Shown piece by piece: positions 17,976 to 28,454 of a stretch of DNA of 50,441 bases (the stretch's first letter is position 1; each line of letters starts with the position of its first letter). Under the pieces are notes generated by a model that did not search any database, had not been told where the DNA came from, and saw only the letters and a list, made by a program, of their open reading frames with translations. Source of the stretch: Candidatus Mediterraneibacter pullicola. GTDB taxonomy: Bacteria; Bacillota; Clostridia; Lachnospirales; Lachnospiraceae. The stretch is from the NCBI GenBank assembly GCA_019117065.1, contig DXAK01000035.1, positions 1 through 50,441 on the forward strand, given 5' to 3'. The translations under genes and the position numbers were made by a program.

Positions 17976-18716
17976 TTACAGCAGAGTCTCCAGTATCTCT
18001 AATGATTTAAACTTTCTGCCCACGTACACTTCCATAAGTCTCCCCATCACTCTTCCTAACTCATCAAGCACTTTCTCCGTCACAGTAAATGTGTATAACT
18101 TCTCAATACTACTAGATTCTATATATTGCATGCTATATAAAGTCGAATTATCTAACACCATGTCGTCGATCACCCCGGCAACGCACTCACTGCACACAAT
18201 CCCGCCTTTCACCGCGCTGAACACAGACTGTCTGTCTTTGTCTCCACACGTAACGCACTGGAAAACCTGTGGCGCCTGCCCATTGATTACCAGCGCTTTT
18301 AATTCGAATATGTAACGTATAAGCCGGTCTGAAATATGCGGATTTGTAAGCGCGCGCATGGTCTGATAGAGAAGCTTTAGCATTTCCCTCTCATCATTAA
18401 ATTCTTTCGTATAATAATCGGCAAATTCCAAAAAATAGAACCCATAATACGCCCCGATCATATCCCGCCTTAGCTCGGCAAAATAATTGGAGATACTGGC
18501 GGACTGGATCGTGTAGGAAGTCCGCCCCTCGTACATTGTAAATTCTCCAAAGGAAAAAGGATTTACGGCTCCCACCAGCGGACTATTGGGTCGTCTGGAA
18601 CCCTTGGCAAAAGCCGATATCTTTCCATATTCTTTTGTCAGTATAACCACCCGCCGGTCATATTCCCCTACCGGCATCGTGGAGAGCACCATGCCCGTCA
18701 GTACGATCTGATTCAC
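17976..18716 (-). CDS. recO: DNA repair protein RecO
   Basis: RecFOR-pathway mediator that helps load RecA on SSB-coated single strands. It has the N-terminal OB fold (NQIVLTGMVLSTMPVGEYDR), a helical middle and a C-terminal zinc finger CVTCGDK...CSEC. I place the start at the GTG at 18716 (246 aa), because AAAGGGG sits 4 bases before it, it lies 11 bases after the yqzL stop, and RecO proteins normally begin at this point. A TTG 7 codons upstream would overlap yqzL. Confidence 0.94.
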   Translation of the reverse strand: MNQIVLTGMVLSTMPVGEYDRRVVILTKEYGKISAFAKGSRRPNSPLVGAVNPFSFGEFTMYEGRTSYTIQSASISNYFAELRRDMIGAYYGFYFLEFADYYTKEFNDEREMLKLLYQTMRALTNPHISDRLIRYIFELKALVINGQAPQVFQCVTCGDKDRQSVFSAVKGGIVCSECVAGVIDDMVLDNSTLYSMQYIESSSIEKLYTFTVTEKVLDELGRVMGRLMEVYVGRKFKSLEILETLL

Positions 18717-18727
18717 GCTTCCCCTTT

Positions 18728-18901
18728 CTACCGCCAAAGCACTGTGCCGCCCTCTTCCTTGCCAGTTCCGCCCTGCCGCCCTGGCTGCTTACACCTGCCT
18801 GTCTTCTCTTCCTTTCCAGCGGTATGCTGTTGCATCTTGTAGGTAAGATAATCCGCCACGCTTCCTGTTGCCATAAACTTCTCCCAGTATGTCTCTCTCA
18901 T
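18728..18901 (-). CDS. yqzL: YqzL-like small protein
   Basis: A 57-aa protein starting MRETYWEKFMATGSVADYL, matching the YqzL family hallmark of W-x-x-F-x-x-T-G-x-(V/I)-x-x-Y-L near the N-terminus. In Bacillus and other Firmicutes yqzL sits between era and recO, exactly as here; its function is unknown. AGAGGTG precedes the ATG by 6 bases. The C-terminal half is rich in Gly, Lys, Gln and Glu and looks disordered. Confidence 0.85.
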   Translation of the reverse strand: MRETYWEKFMATGSVADYLTYKMQQHTAGKEEKTGRCKQPGRQGGTGKEEGGTVLWR

Positions 18902-19099
18902 CGGTTCACCTCTTCATATGTGATCAGAACTTCCGGCACATTCTGCCCCGCATAAATTTTGCCGTGCAATTTATTTGCATTAACCGTAGTTCTTCTTGAT
19001 AAATTTAGGTTCTCCGATTTCTAAAATGAGTATACTGTATAAAAAATACCAGATGCTTTTTCCGAAATATGCCTTGACAATTTTATTTTTCCCTATAAA

Positions 19100-19999
19100 T
19101 TACATCTCATCTTCCCTGTATCCGAAATTCTTCATCAGAAAATCACTGTCCCGCCAGTTCTTCTGCACCTTAACCCACAATTTCAGATTTACCCGGCAGT
19201 CCAGCATCCTCTCGATCTCATAACGTGCCGTACTGCCGATCTTCTTGAGCATTGTCCCCTGCTTTCCGATAATAATACCCTTGTGCGAATCCCGCTCACA
19301 GATGATAGTAGCGTCGATGTGCATGACCTTTTTCTCCATCTTCATGCGGTCAATGGCTACCGCGATGCCGTGGGGAATCTCCTCATTTAAGCTGTGGAGC
19401 GCTTTCTCACGGATAACTTCCGCCACGATTTGGCGCTCCGGCTGGTCTGTAACCGTCTCTTCATCATAGAACTGCGGACCGTATGGAAGATATTTCAATA
19501 TCACTTTCACAAGCTCGTCCGTATTGTCACCGCTGCGCGCTGACACAGGAACGATCTCAGCAAAATCATACTCCTTTCGGTACAGATCAATGACAGGAAA
19601 CAGCCCCTCTTTCTTCACCATGTCGATCTTATTGATAACAAGGATCACAGGTGTTTTCACCTTCTTAAGCTGGTCTATGATATGCCGCTCACCCGCGCCA
19701 ATAAATGTGGACGGCTCTACAAGCCAAAGCACCACATCAACCTCATTTAGTGAGCGCTCTGCAATATTTACCATGTATTCACCAAGCTTATTTTTTGCCT
19801 TATGGATCCCCGGAGTGTCCACAAACACAATCTGCCCCTCCTCCGTAGTCAGAACTGTCTGGATACGGTTTCTCGTGGTTTGGGGTTTGTTGGACGTGAT
19901 CGCGATTTTCTGCCCAATCAGATGATTCATCAGCGTGGATTTTCCCACGTTGGGTCTTCCGATCAGCGTCACAAATCCAGATTTAAAATCTTCTCTCAT
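19100..19999 (-). CDS. era: GTPase Era
   Basis: Essential GTPase that binds the 3' end of 16S rRNA during 30S assembly. The 299-aa protein has the P-loop GRPNVGKSTLMNHLIG near residue 14, switch II VDTPGIHKAKN, the NKID specificity motif, and a C-terminal KH domain with GKQGTMLKKIG. GAGGA lies 8 bases before the ATG. It follows the M16C peptidase gene by 41 bases. The 198 bases between its stop and yqzL are AT-rich and hold no certain gene. Confidence 0.97.
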   Translation of the reverse strand: MREDFKSGFVTLIGRPNVGKSTLMNHLIGQKIAITSNKPQTTRNRIQTVLTTEEGQIVFVDTPGIHKAKNKLGEYMVNIAERSLNEVDVVLWLVEPSTFIGAGERHIIDQLKKVKTPVILVINKIDMVKKEGLFPVIDLYRKEYDFAEIVPVSARSGDNTDELVKVILKYLPYGPQFYDEETVTDQPERQIVAEVIREKALHSLNEEIPHGIAVAIDRMKMEKKVMHIDATIICERDSHKGIIIGKQGTMLKKIGSTARYEIERMLDCRVNLKLWVKVQKNWRDSDFLMKNFGYREDEM

Positions 20000-20040
20000 A
20001 TATTCTTCCTCATTTTGGCTTTCCTTCCATTTCCCTGCAC

Positions 20041-22983
20041 TCAGCTTAACGTCTTGACTTCCATGAAGAGTGCCTTCTGCTCCTCAATCTTTTCCTCACT
20101 TCCAATCACGCACAGTAAATCTGCGTCCAGCATTGCCCGGACCACTTTCGCCAGCGCCCGGATATCGTCTTTTCCGGCATTTAATATCTCGTCCCGCTCT
20201 CTTCGTATCATCTCTTCTGTGACACGGTTCATATACAGGTTCATAGAACGGCTTCCTTTTGCCGCTGGATTCATGGGCCGGTCAATATTGCTGATCGTTC
20301 CAATGATAAACTTGTTCATGTCACGGTCGTCTACATCAAAGTTCTCGAGATAATTCACAACTCCTTCATACACTTCGAGTGTTTTCTCGAGATTCGGGTC
20401 GCGATATGATATCAGATATCCTTCCCCGATGCGGTTAAAATTGCTCATACAGCCGTATGCCCCGCCTTTGACACGGACATTCTGCCAGAGATAATCATAA
20501 CTTAAAATCACCTTTAATATCTGAAGAGCACCCACATATTCGGCTCCCCCGTCAATGAAATTACCTGCTCTTGCCACATACTGTACCTTCGAAGAAGTCT
20601 TAAAACCTTCATTGAGCTTTGCGCAGTGGATAATGCACGGCATATCTGCTGCGTTGCCCCCATCGGCAGGCAGCGTGTCATTCAGTCCATTTCTCACAAC
20701 ATCAAATGCCGAACGTATCGGCGCAAGCCCTTCTTCAGCCGACGTATAACTTACCATCAGGTTGTCAGCTCTGAAGATCTTCCTTGCGATCATTTTCAGA
20801 TTGCGGATCAGCTCTTCTTTGTGCCCTTCAAAATCTTCCTCGATTGTTTTGACAACCTCATAGAACCCGATTCCGTCCGTATCATCCTTAAATTTGGCGA
20901 TCGGCGAAGTATAGGATAACGCCCGCAGTGCGGCTGTGGTATGCCCGGAAGAGAGGAAGGACATCTGGAGACGTGAGCGCAGCATGGCAATAATCTCCTT
21001 TAAGCGTTTCGCGTCCTCCAGCTTTGATTCCATAAGAATTTCACGCATCATAGCAAAGAGGATGTCCATCTTCGGATAAAGCGCCTTACCCTTCATTTCA
21101 AACGTAGCGCGGAACTCCTTTTCCCTTACTTTTGTCACATCGGCATAAAGCTCCAAGGATGTGCCGATGCCTCCCGTATGGACGTTGATCTCATTGAACA
21201 GTTCCCCGTACTCATAATTTGCCGTGTCAATGATGCCCAGAACATTCTGTAAAATTCCCACATAAGGAAGCAGTTCTTCGCTGATATCCGACAAATCAAA
21301 CATAAGCGTCGCATAGCCGATTCCATTTGTCTCTACGTTGTGATGCACTACCTTCACTCCGTCTACATCCATCTCTTCATTGCAGATGGGTGCGGTCTCG
21401 TGGGAGATATCTTCTCTCTTTAATACCGGAATCTTCGCCAGATCCTCAGGCGAGGATTCTTCTTCCTGATATTCTTCCAACTCTTTCGTGGAGCGCACAA
21501 GCTCCTCGATTCCCTCGTCGGAGAGGCTCTCCTTATAAGCTCTAAGTTTCTCGGAAAGTTCCCGGTCCATTCGTGCAGTACGCCCTTTTTCAGGACGAAT
21601 AATTACTACTGCGCCGTGAGTATTGTCAATCAGATATGTCTGGATCAGTTCTTCGAAATATCCGGACTCCACTTGACTTTTCAGGAACTCAAACACTGGA
21701 ATCGCCTCCATATGGATGAACGGCTTCTCCTCATCATAAAGCCAACTGTCAAATAACTGCAGTCCATACATCAGTCCCCGCGGATAATTCCCGAAATCCG
21801 CCTCACGAAAACGAAATTCATGATAGTTAATCCCTGCGCGGAGAGCTTTTTTATCCACCCCGTTCTTTACAATATCAGTAAGCGTATCCTCAATCACACG
21901 GATAAATTCCTCTTTCTGCTCTATATTTGCATTTTTAGAAATCACAGAGAAGATAGGTTGGTACACCCCGTTATCGTATGATCCCATAATATCTTTTCCC
22001 ATGCCCGCGTCTAAGAGTGCTTTTTTAAGCGGAGCACCCGGTGCTGACAAAAGAGCATAATCCAGTATCTGAAATGCAAGGTATAGTTTTTCATCCAATG
22101 AAGTTCCGATGACCTTATTGTACGAAAGATAAGTATTATCGACCTCATTTTCGTTACTTGCTATGGAATATTCCTGCACAATCTCTCGCATTTCAGAAAA
22201 TGGTTCCTGATATTTGATCTTAGAATCAATCTGAATTTTCTCAAAGTCTGACAAGTATTTTTCATCCAGCCATCTTAATTTTTCTTCCATATCCATATCG
22301 CCGTATAGATAGATGTAGCTATTGGACGGATGATAGTATTTACGATGAAATTCAAGGAACTGTTCATAGGTGAGCTCCGGAATCACCTCCGGATCGCCTC
22401 CAGATTCATTTGCATAGGATGTATCCGGGAAAAGCGAATTTAAGATCACACGGTCCAACACTCCTTCAGGAGAAGAAAACGCGCCTTTCATCTCATTATA
22501 TACTACACCGGAAAGCTTCAGCTCTCCATCCGGCCTGTCCAGCTTATAGCTCCATCCCTCCTGCCGGAAAGTCTTGTCATGCTGATAGATATTCGGATAA
22601 AATACCGCGTCCATATAAACGTGCATCAGGTTCTGGAAGTCCTTGTCATTACAACTTGCCACAGGGTAGACCGTTTTGTCAGGATAAGTCATCGCATTCA
22701 AAAATGTATTGAGAGAACCTTTCACCAGCTCCACAAATGGATCTTTTACAGGGAACTCCCGGGATCCGCATAACACGGAATGTTCCATAATATGCGGCAC
22801 GCCCGTGCTGTCTGCCGGCGGAGTGCGAAATCCGATCGCAAATACCTTGTTCTCATCGTCGTTTTCCATGAGAAGCACTCTTGCCCCAGTCTTTTTATGT
22901 CTCAGGAGAATCCCCTTTGATCCCAAACCCGAGAGTTCTTTCTCCTGCATTACTTCATATGCTGTAAGGCTATATATACTCAT
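20041..22983 (-). CDS. M16C zinc peptidase (presequence protease/insulinase-like)
   Basis: A 980-aa member of peptidase family M16C, the size of a full two-half clamshell enzyme. The inverted zinc motif HxxEH is HIMEHSVLCGSREFPVKDP near residue 84, followed by the typical KGSLNTFLNAMTYPDKTVYP segment and a downstream acidic third-ligand region (YNEMKGAFSS). No signal peptide is seen, so it probably degrades peptides in the cytosol. AAGGAG precedes the ATG. Its position upstream of era is suggestive of co-transcription only. Confidence 0.95.
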   Translation of the reverse strand: MSIYSLTAYEVMQEKELSGLGSKGILLRHKKTGARVLLMENDDENKVFAIGFRTPPADSTGVPHIMEHSVLCGSREFPVKDPFVELVKGSLNTFLNAMTYPDKTVYPVASCNDKDFQNLMHVYMDAVFYPNIYQHDKTFRQEGWSYKLDRPDGELKLSGVVYNEMKGAFSSPEGVLDRVILNSLFPDTSYANESGGDPEVIPELTYEQFLEFHRKYYHPSNSYIYLYGDMDMEEKLRWLDEKYLSDFEKIQIDSKIKYQEPFSEMREIVQEYSIASNENEVDNTYLSYNKVIGTSLDEKLYLAFQILDYALLSAPGAPLKKALLDAGMGKDIMGSYDNGVYQPIFSVISKNANIEQKEEFIRVIEDTLTDIVKNGVDKKALRAGINYHEFRFREADFGNYPRGLMYGLQLFDSWLYDEEKPFIHMEAIPVFEFLKSQVESGYFEELIQTYLIDNTHGAVVIIRPEKGRTARMDRELSEKLRAYKESLSDEGIEELVRSTKELEEYQEEESSPEDLAKIPVLKREDISHETAPICNEEMDVDGVKVVHHNVETNGIGYATLMFDLSDISEELLPYVGILQNVLGIIDTANYEYGELFNEINVHTGGIGTSLELYADVTKVREKEFRATFEMKGKALYPKMDILFAMMREILMESKLEDAKRLKEIIAMLRSRLQMSFLSSGHTTAALRALSYTSPIAKFKDDTDGIGFYEVVKTIEEDFEGHKEELIRNLKMIARKIFRADNLMVSYTSAEEGLAPIRSAFDVVRNGLNDTLPADGGNAADMPCIIHCAKLNEGFKTSSKVQYVARAGNFIDGGAEYVGALQILKVILSYDYLWQNVRVKGGAYGCMSNFNRIGEGYLISYRDPNLEKTLEVYEGVVNYLENFDVDDRDMNKFIIGTISNIDRPMNPAAKGSRSMNLYMNRVTEEMIRRERDEILNAGKDDIRALAKVVRAMLDADLLCVIGSEEKIEEQKALFMEVKTLS

Positions 22984-23003
22984 GTCTGATCTCCTTTGCT
23001 TTC

Positions 23004-23192
23004 CTAATTATTATACCACATGTGTAGGAAAGGAAGCGCCCGGCAGTAATAGGTGCTGCTCTTCTCTTTGAACTTCGCCGCATATTCTCTTGTCTTCTTA
23101 TATGTATCTGCCTTCGGCAGCTTCCCGTTATCCGGGCCACCTATGATGTTATCCATACTGATCATCATACCGGCCACTGTCCCTGCGTACAA
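23004..23192 (-). CDS. possible small protein downstream of enolase (uncertain)
   Basis: A 62-codon frame with a TTG start (AGGA 9 bases before it) whose codon use looks genuine: MYAGTVAGMM at the N-terminus, then a charged stretch around DTYKKTREYAAKFKEKSS, ending WYNN. The same frame is open upstream into the end of eno and would add a hydrophobic segment (GGCIWALGLLYLYAGTVAG) that looks like a membrane helix, but no ATG or GTG is available there. It is either a small membrane protein with an unusual start or the remnant of a longer gene. Not recognised. Confidence 0.35.
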   Translation of the reverse strand: MYAGTVAGMMISMDNIIGGPDNGKLPKADTYKKTREYAAKFKEKSSTYYCRALPFLHMWYNN

Positions 23193-23262
23193 GTATAACA
23201 GTCCTAAAGCCCATATGCAACCTCCACACAGACATATGGGCTGGATTTCCCGGCCCTGCTTT

Positions 23263-24615
<1,353 letters not shown>

Positions 24616-24821
24616 TTATTAAAAGCTAATGCCTGCTGTTTCATCCCGAATTCCGGGGTTCATGTCTTTAGTTTTTCCGGGTGCGGAGTGCTTCATTCGC
24701 CTGCCTTTCATCTTCCAAAGATTACATTTTTTAGGATCCACAGACAATATTAAAAGTAAAATTCCAAATCAGATCCCCCAGTTGTTTATCCGTATAAAAA
24801 TACGTTTTGCAAAATATGTGC

Positions 24822-25313
24822 TTAAAGCACATAATAGTACAGGGTAATGTCTTCATAATGCCCCTCTTTCATGAGAAAGCCGCCCGGCACAATTCCAAGC
24901 CGCACAAACCCCAGTTTCTCATAAAGTCTGAGAGCATGAGTATTGCTACTTACCACCGCATTGAACTGAAGAATACGGAATCCCAATTCTTTCCCTTTCT
25001 CTATACAATGCTTCACAAGAAGCCCGCCGATATGTCTTCCTCTCACATCTGCTCGCACCGCATAACTGGCATTGCAGATATGACCGCACCGTCCGACATT
25101 ATTCGGATGGAGGATATAGAGCCCGACAATTCCTCCGAATTCACAATCATAAGCGATTCCCGTAAAAGACTGCTCTTTAAAAAATATATCACCTGTCGTT
25201 TCTGTCAATAATTCTGTCTGCGGAAACGCCACGCCTTCCTCCACGACCTGATTCCAGATCATGACTGTGTCCTTTGCGTCTCCTGTTTCATATGGTCTTA
25301 CCTTGATATCCAT
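24822..25313 (-). CDS. GNAT-family N-acetyltransferase
   Basis: A 163-aa acetyl-CoA-dependent N-acyltransferase of unknown substrate. The core GNAT folds are visible: strand 4 with NASYAVRADVRGRHIGGLLVKH (pyrophosphate-binding RGRHIGG) and the C-terminal NTHALRLYEKLGFVRLG. The ATG at 25313 is chosen because GGGAG lies 9 bases before it, while an ATG three codons upstream has the site only one base away. It follows glycerate kinase by 22 bases and is probably its operon partner. A short palindrome (TATGTGC / GCACATA plus TTTT) overlaps the stop codon and may terminate the transcript. Confidence 0.9.
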   Translation of the reverse strand: MDIKVRPYETGDAKDTVMIWNQVVEEGVAFPQTELLTETTGDIFFKEQSFTGIAYDCEFGGIVGLYILHPNNVGRCGHICNASYAVRADVRGRHIGGLLVKHCIEKGKELGFRILQFNAVVSSNTHALRLYEKLGFVRLGIVPGGFLMKEGHYEDITLYYYVL

Positions 25314-25335
25314 CTGGCCCATTCTCCCAACAGCA

Positions 25336-26478
25336 TCATTCTGATAAAGTCTTCCCTGCTCTCAGCATACGGAACATTCTTCTTGCGCCATCTAAATACA
25401 GTTCTTCTGCACGATCCAAAGCCTCCGAAAGTGGCATTGCACCATTCACTGTTGTCATAATGGATTCAATCCCATACTCAAAAATATTCTCCGCGCCTCT
25501 CCCCATGCTCCCAACCAGAGCCACTGCCGGAATACCACGTGCCTTACATCTTATTCCAATACCCTGAATCACTTTTCCGAAAGCTGACTGCCAGTCTGTC
25601 GCCCCCTCACCTGTGACGACAAGGGAAACCTCTTCTAGTTTTCTGTCAAAGTCTACCAAATCGAGCACTGCGCTGATTCCTGATTTGAGCTCCGCACCGA
25701 GAAACACCATAAGCGCGGCTCCCAGACCGCCCGCTGCACCAGCGCCGGGCATCTGGTCCATATCGACCCCGTATTTGTGCTTCAAGATATCCCGGTAGTT
25801 CTTCATGCCCTCTTCCAGTTCATCCAATATCTCCGAGGTTCCTCCCTTTTGTTTTCCGAAAGTATAAGTTGCCCCGTTCTTTCCACAGAGAGGGTTAGTT
25901 ACATCACACATAACAGTGAATCTGCACTCAGACACGCGGGGATCCATACCTGACGCATCAATATTGCGGATGCGGATCAAATCCTCTCCGCAGCCGTTCA
26001 ATTCCCTGCCGTTTTCGTCCAGAAAACGCACGCCAAGAGCCCGCATACATCCAATCCCACCGTCATTGGTTGCAGAACCTCCGATGGCAATGGAAATGTC
26101 ACGGAAGCCTCTTTTTATGGCATCACTTATCATCTCACCCGTCCCAAACGTAGTGGTTTTAAGAGGGTTTCTTTCTTCCCACGGCACCAGGGGGAGGCCT
26201 GAGGCAGCTGCCATCTCCATAACGGCCCGCCTGTCATCTATTTTTCCGTAGCAGCTTACCCTCTCTTCCCAGAGCGGTCCATGTACTTTCGCTTCTATCC
26301 TACCGCCTCCCACCGCGGAGATCACGGCGTCGGTCGTCCCTTCTCCTCCGTCCGCCATCTCCACGCCGACGCACTCACAGCCGGGAAAGATCTCCTTGGC
26401 CGCCTTTGCGAGAAGTTCTGCCGTCCTACGCGATGAGATTGTACCTTTAAACGAGTCTGATGCAAATAAAAACTTCAT
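25336..26478 (-). CDS. glxK: glycerate kinase
   Basis: Phosphorylates D-glycerate with ATP. The 380-aa protein is of the GlxK/GarK family, seen from MKFLFASDSFKGTISS at the start, VEMADGGEGTTDA, the FGTGEMISDAIKRG and IAIGGSATNDGGIG segments and the C-terminal VTGEGATDWQSAFGK motif. The ATG at 26478 fits family starts; GGAGG lies about 11 bases upstream. A promoter is visible at 26556-26584. With eno nearby it can feed glycerate into lower glycolysis, though the two are not in one operon. Confidence 0.95.
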   Translation of the reverse strand: MKFLFASDSFKGTISSRRTAELLAKAAKEIFPGCECVGVEMADGGEGTTDAVISAVGGGRIEAKVHGPLWEERVSCYGKIDDRRAVMEMAAASGLPLVPWEERNPLKTTTFGTGEMISDAIKRGFRDISIAIGGSATNDGGIGCMRALGVRFLDENGRELNGCGEDLIRIRNIDASGMDPRVSECRFTVMCDVTNPLCGKNGATYTFGKQKGGTSEILDELEEGMKNYRDILKHKYGVDMDQMPGAGAAGGLGAALMVFLGAELKSGISAVLDLVDFDRKLEEVSLVVTGEGATDWQSAFGKVIQGIGIRCKARGIPAVALVGSMGRGAENIFEYGIESIMTTVNGAMPLSEALDRAEELYLDGARRMFRMLRAGKTLSE

Positions 26479-26555
26479 GCCGCCCGTTTCCTCCATTTCT
26501 CTTTATTTCTTGCAGACACGCATCCTGTCGCCCTGCTGTGTCTGTTTCTTCGGAT

Positions 26556-26584
26556 ATCATATCACCTTATTGGAAGATTGCCAA
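26556..26584 (-). promoter_or_regulatory. promoter of the glycerate kinase operon
   Basis: On the minus strand TTGGCA, 17 bases, TATGAT. It lies just past the end of the SleB-like gene and about 80 bases before the kinase start. Confidence 0.65.
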
Positions 26585-26603
26585 CAAAGTATGCTTTATA
26601 ACC

Positions 26604-27239
26604 TCAATGAAAATAATGATCCCCTATCTGCATACCATATCCTCCTGTACTGAAATAAAGACATTCTCCCACAGGATTGCCTCCCGCCAAAGCATCCTGA
26701 GCCGCCTGTCTCGCAGAGTCTGTATATCCTCCACTCGCCAGCACAGAATCAAGCCACCCGGTCATCGCAGGAGTAAACTGGCCCGACTGATAGATCACTT
26801 CTCTGACCGTATTGGGATAGGATGCGCTTCGCACGCGGTTCATAACTACTGCTCCCACAGCTACCTGTCCCTCATATGGCTGATTCCCTGCTTCACAAAA
26901 AATCAGCGCTGCCAGAAGTTCCTCATCTGCTGATGATACGGGGACTGACGCCATCTGTGCCTCTGCAAGTCTCTTCGCTTCCTCTTCAGCCTTTCTTTCT
27001 TCTATTTGAGCAAGGTACGCTTCATGCGCTGCCTCTATCGTCTCTTTTGTCTCACCTAGCACCTTTCCACAGATACTCCCTGCACTCCCCGAGAGATCCC
27101 GGCGAAAAGATTCTGTTTTTACATTTGTTTCCGGCATATCCACTTCCGCCGCTATACTCGTAAATCCTGTCATTAGCACCGCGGCAGCAATCCCTGCGTA
27201 CAATCTGCGCAAGAAACGCCTCATCTGATCATGTTTCAT
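26604..27239 (-). CDS. SleB/CwlJ-type cell wall hydrolase
   Basis: A 211-aa secreted peptidoglycan hydrolase (Hydrolase_2 domain). It has a signal peptide or membrane anchor (FLRRLYAGIAAAVLMTGFTS), a charged coiled segment around residues 70-95, and a C-terminal catalytic domain with IFCEAGNQPYEGQVAVGAVV; the Glu near residue 115 corresponds to the lytic transglycosylase glutamate of SleB. It ends GMQIGDHYFH, as is usual. The ATG at 27239 has GGAGGAG just before it. Such enzymes act in spore cortex lysis or vegetative wall turnover; the sequence does not say which. It has its own consensus promoter. Confidence 0.92.
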   Translation of the reverse strand: MKHDQMRRFLRRLYAGIAAAVLMTGFTSIAAEVDMPETNVKTESFRRDLSGSAGSICGKVLGETKETIEAAHEAYLAQIEERKAEEEAKRLAEAQMASVPVSSADEELLAALIFCEAGNQPYEGQVAVGAVVMNRVRSASYPNTVREVIYQSGQFTPAMTGWLDSVLASGGYTDSARQAAQDALAGGNPVGECLYFSTGGYGMQIGDHYFH

Positions 27240-27343
27240 ATACTCCTCCGTCCATTTCATTGCAATATTTTTACAGATATATTTAAAATATATTCTTATA
27301 TTTTCATATTTATTACATATATTACAAAAATGTTACGGGTCGT

Positions 27344-27372
27344 ATTATAATACACGGTCAGCTTACTGTCAA
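27344..27372 (-). promoter_or_regulatory. consensus promoter of the cell wall hydrolase gene
   Basis: On the minus strand a perfect TTGACA, 17-base spacer, TATAAT. It begins 17 bases past the ribU stop codon. The leader that follows is about 100 bases and very AT-rich. Confidence 0.85.
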
Positions 27373-27388
27373 TTTTTTTATTTACTCA

Positions 27389-27955
27389 TTACCGCCGGAG
27401 GAAATTCGCAATCCTTTTATACAATACAAATGTCACAGCGCCATTGATTCCCGCTTTAATGACATTAAAGCCGACGATAAAAGGCATGAGATCCCATACA
27501 GCATCCACTGGCACTCCCATGAAAGCCGGAGTAATAACCATATTCGCTCCCATCATGACCAGTGCCATCGCAGCTGCACCGCATACAAGGGCTATAACTG
27601 CTGTTTTCCTCGTCTTATTCTTATGATAAATAGTGCCAGATACCAATACAAAAACCCCTGTGGCGATCACATGCATCAGAATACCGTAGAGCCCACTGCC
27701 TGCACTCACAGTTAGCCCCTGAACTACGGAAGTCACCACGGTCAGGACAAGTCCTGCCAGCGGCCCGAAGGCAAAGGTTCCAATCAGTATCGGTATATCG
27801 GCCGGATCATACTCAAGAAATGACACAATAGGGAAGATCGGAAAGTGAATCAAGTACACCAGCGCGACCGAAATCGCCACCATCACTCCCATCTTCACAA
27901 CTTTCAATGTCTTGCTGCTTGCTGCCAGATTCTGCTGGTCTGTCTGTTCTGTCAT
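27389..27955 (-). CDS. ribU: ECF transporter S-component, riboflavin type (RibU)
   Basis: Membrane substrate-binding subunit that captures riboflavin and works with a shared ECF module (EcfA, EcfA', EcfT), not encoded in this window. The 188-aa protein has six hydrophobic segments and the RibU hallmark FLEYDPADIPILIGTFAFGPLAG near residues 47-69, followed by the TSVVQGL segment. AAAGGAG precedes the ATG by 7 bases. The FMN riboswitch and attenuator directly upstream strongly support the substrate assignment. Confidence 0.95.
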   Translation of the reverse strand: MTEQTDQQNLAASSKTLKVVKMGVMVAISVALVYLIHFPIFPIVSFLEYDPADIPILIGTFAFGPLAGLVLTVVTSVVQGLTVSAGSGLYGILMHVIATGVFVLVSGTIYHKNKTRKTAVIALVCGAAAMALVMMGANMVITPAFMGVPVDAVWDLMPFIVGFNVIKAGINGAVTFVLYKRIANFLRR

Positions 27956-28086
27956 ATTGCTCTCCTTTTCCTGCCCTTTATGGGCTGTTGTTATTTTTGT
28001 AAAGGAACTCTTCTAAGGAGAGACCGCGGCATAGAGGAATGGGGCCAGCCCAGCTACATCTTCTGCGAATCCAAATGGCTTTCCCC

Positions 28087-28119
28087 CAAAAAAGAACCCC
28101 GGACTTTAATGTCCGGGGC
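28087..28119 (-). terminator. attenuator terminator downstream of the FMN riboswitch
   Basis: Stem CCCCGGAC / GTCCGGGG with a 6-base loop, then TTCTTTTTT on the minus strand. It lies between the aptamer and ribU, as expected for transcriptional control by FMN. Confidence 0.88.
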
Positions 28120-28177
28120 GTTATTACCTTCCTCTGTGAAGCTGCTTACGGAATAATTAAATTCCAATAAGTATGTT

Positions 28178-28308
28178 CTCTTCTCTCATCCAGACTATAC
28201 TGTCGGTACCGGAATTCTTTCCCTATAGGAAAGTCACCGGTTCAGCCGCTTATAAAAGCGGGTCGCGGACTATACCGCCGGTTGGGACTTGCACCCGACC
28301 CCGAAGAT
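28178..28308 (-). promoter_or_regulatory. FMN riboswitch (RFN element)
   Basis: The minus strand carries the conserved RFN blocks in order: TCGGGGTCGGGTGCAAG, CCCAACCGGCGGT, AGTCCGCGACCCGC, the variable stem with TATAAGCGG, GAACCGGTGAC, GAATTCCGGTACCGACAGT and ATAGTCTGGATGAGAG. FMN binding should favour the terminator at 28087-28119 and shut off ribU. Confidence 0.95.
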
Positions 28309-28328
28309 TTATTCCTTTTACAGATACT

Positions 28329-28357
28329 AATATAACTCTTTTTTCAACAAATGACAA
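28329..28357 (-). promoter_or_regulatory. promoter of the FMN riboswitch-ribU transcript
   Basis: On the minus strand TTGTCA, 17 bases, TATATT, placed about 20 bases before the first conserved RFN block, the correct position for it to be the transcription start. Confidence 0.75.
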
Positions 28358-28420
28358 GAGAACTTATATAAATAATTATTTGAAAAATGTTCATAATCCA
28401 TTCAAAACTTCATCACACTT

Positions 28421-28448
28421 TTTACACAACTTCTTTTTATACTATAAT
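28421..28448 (+). promoter_or_regulatory. plus-strand promoter of an orphan short transcript
   Basis: TTTACA, 16 bases, TATAAT on the plus strand, pointing away from ribU into a gap with no plus-strand gene. A palindrome TGTTCTT-GAAG-AAGAACA (28449-28466) overlaps the expected start site and could be an operator. Confidence 0.5.
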
Positions 28449-28454
28449 TGTTCT

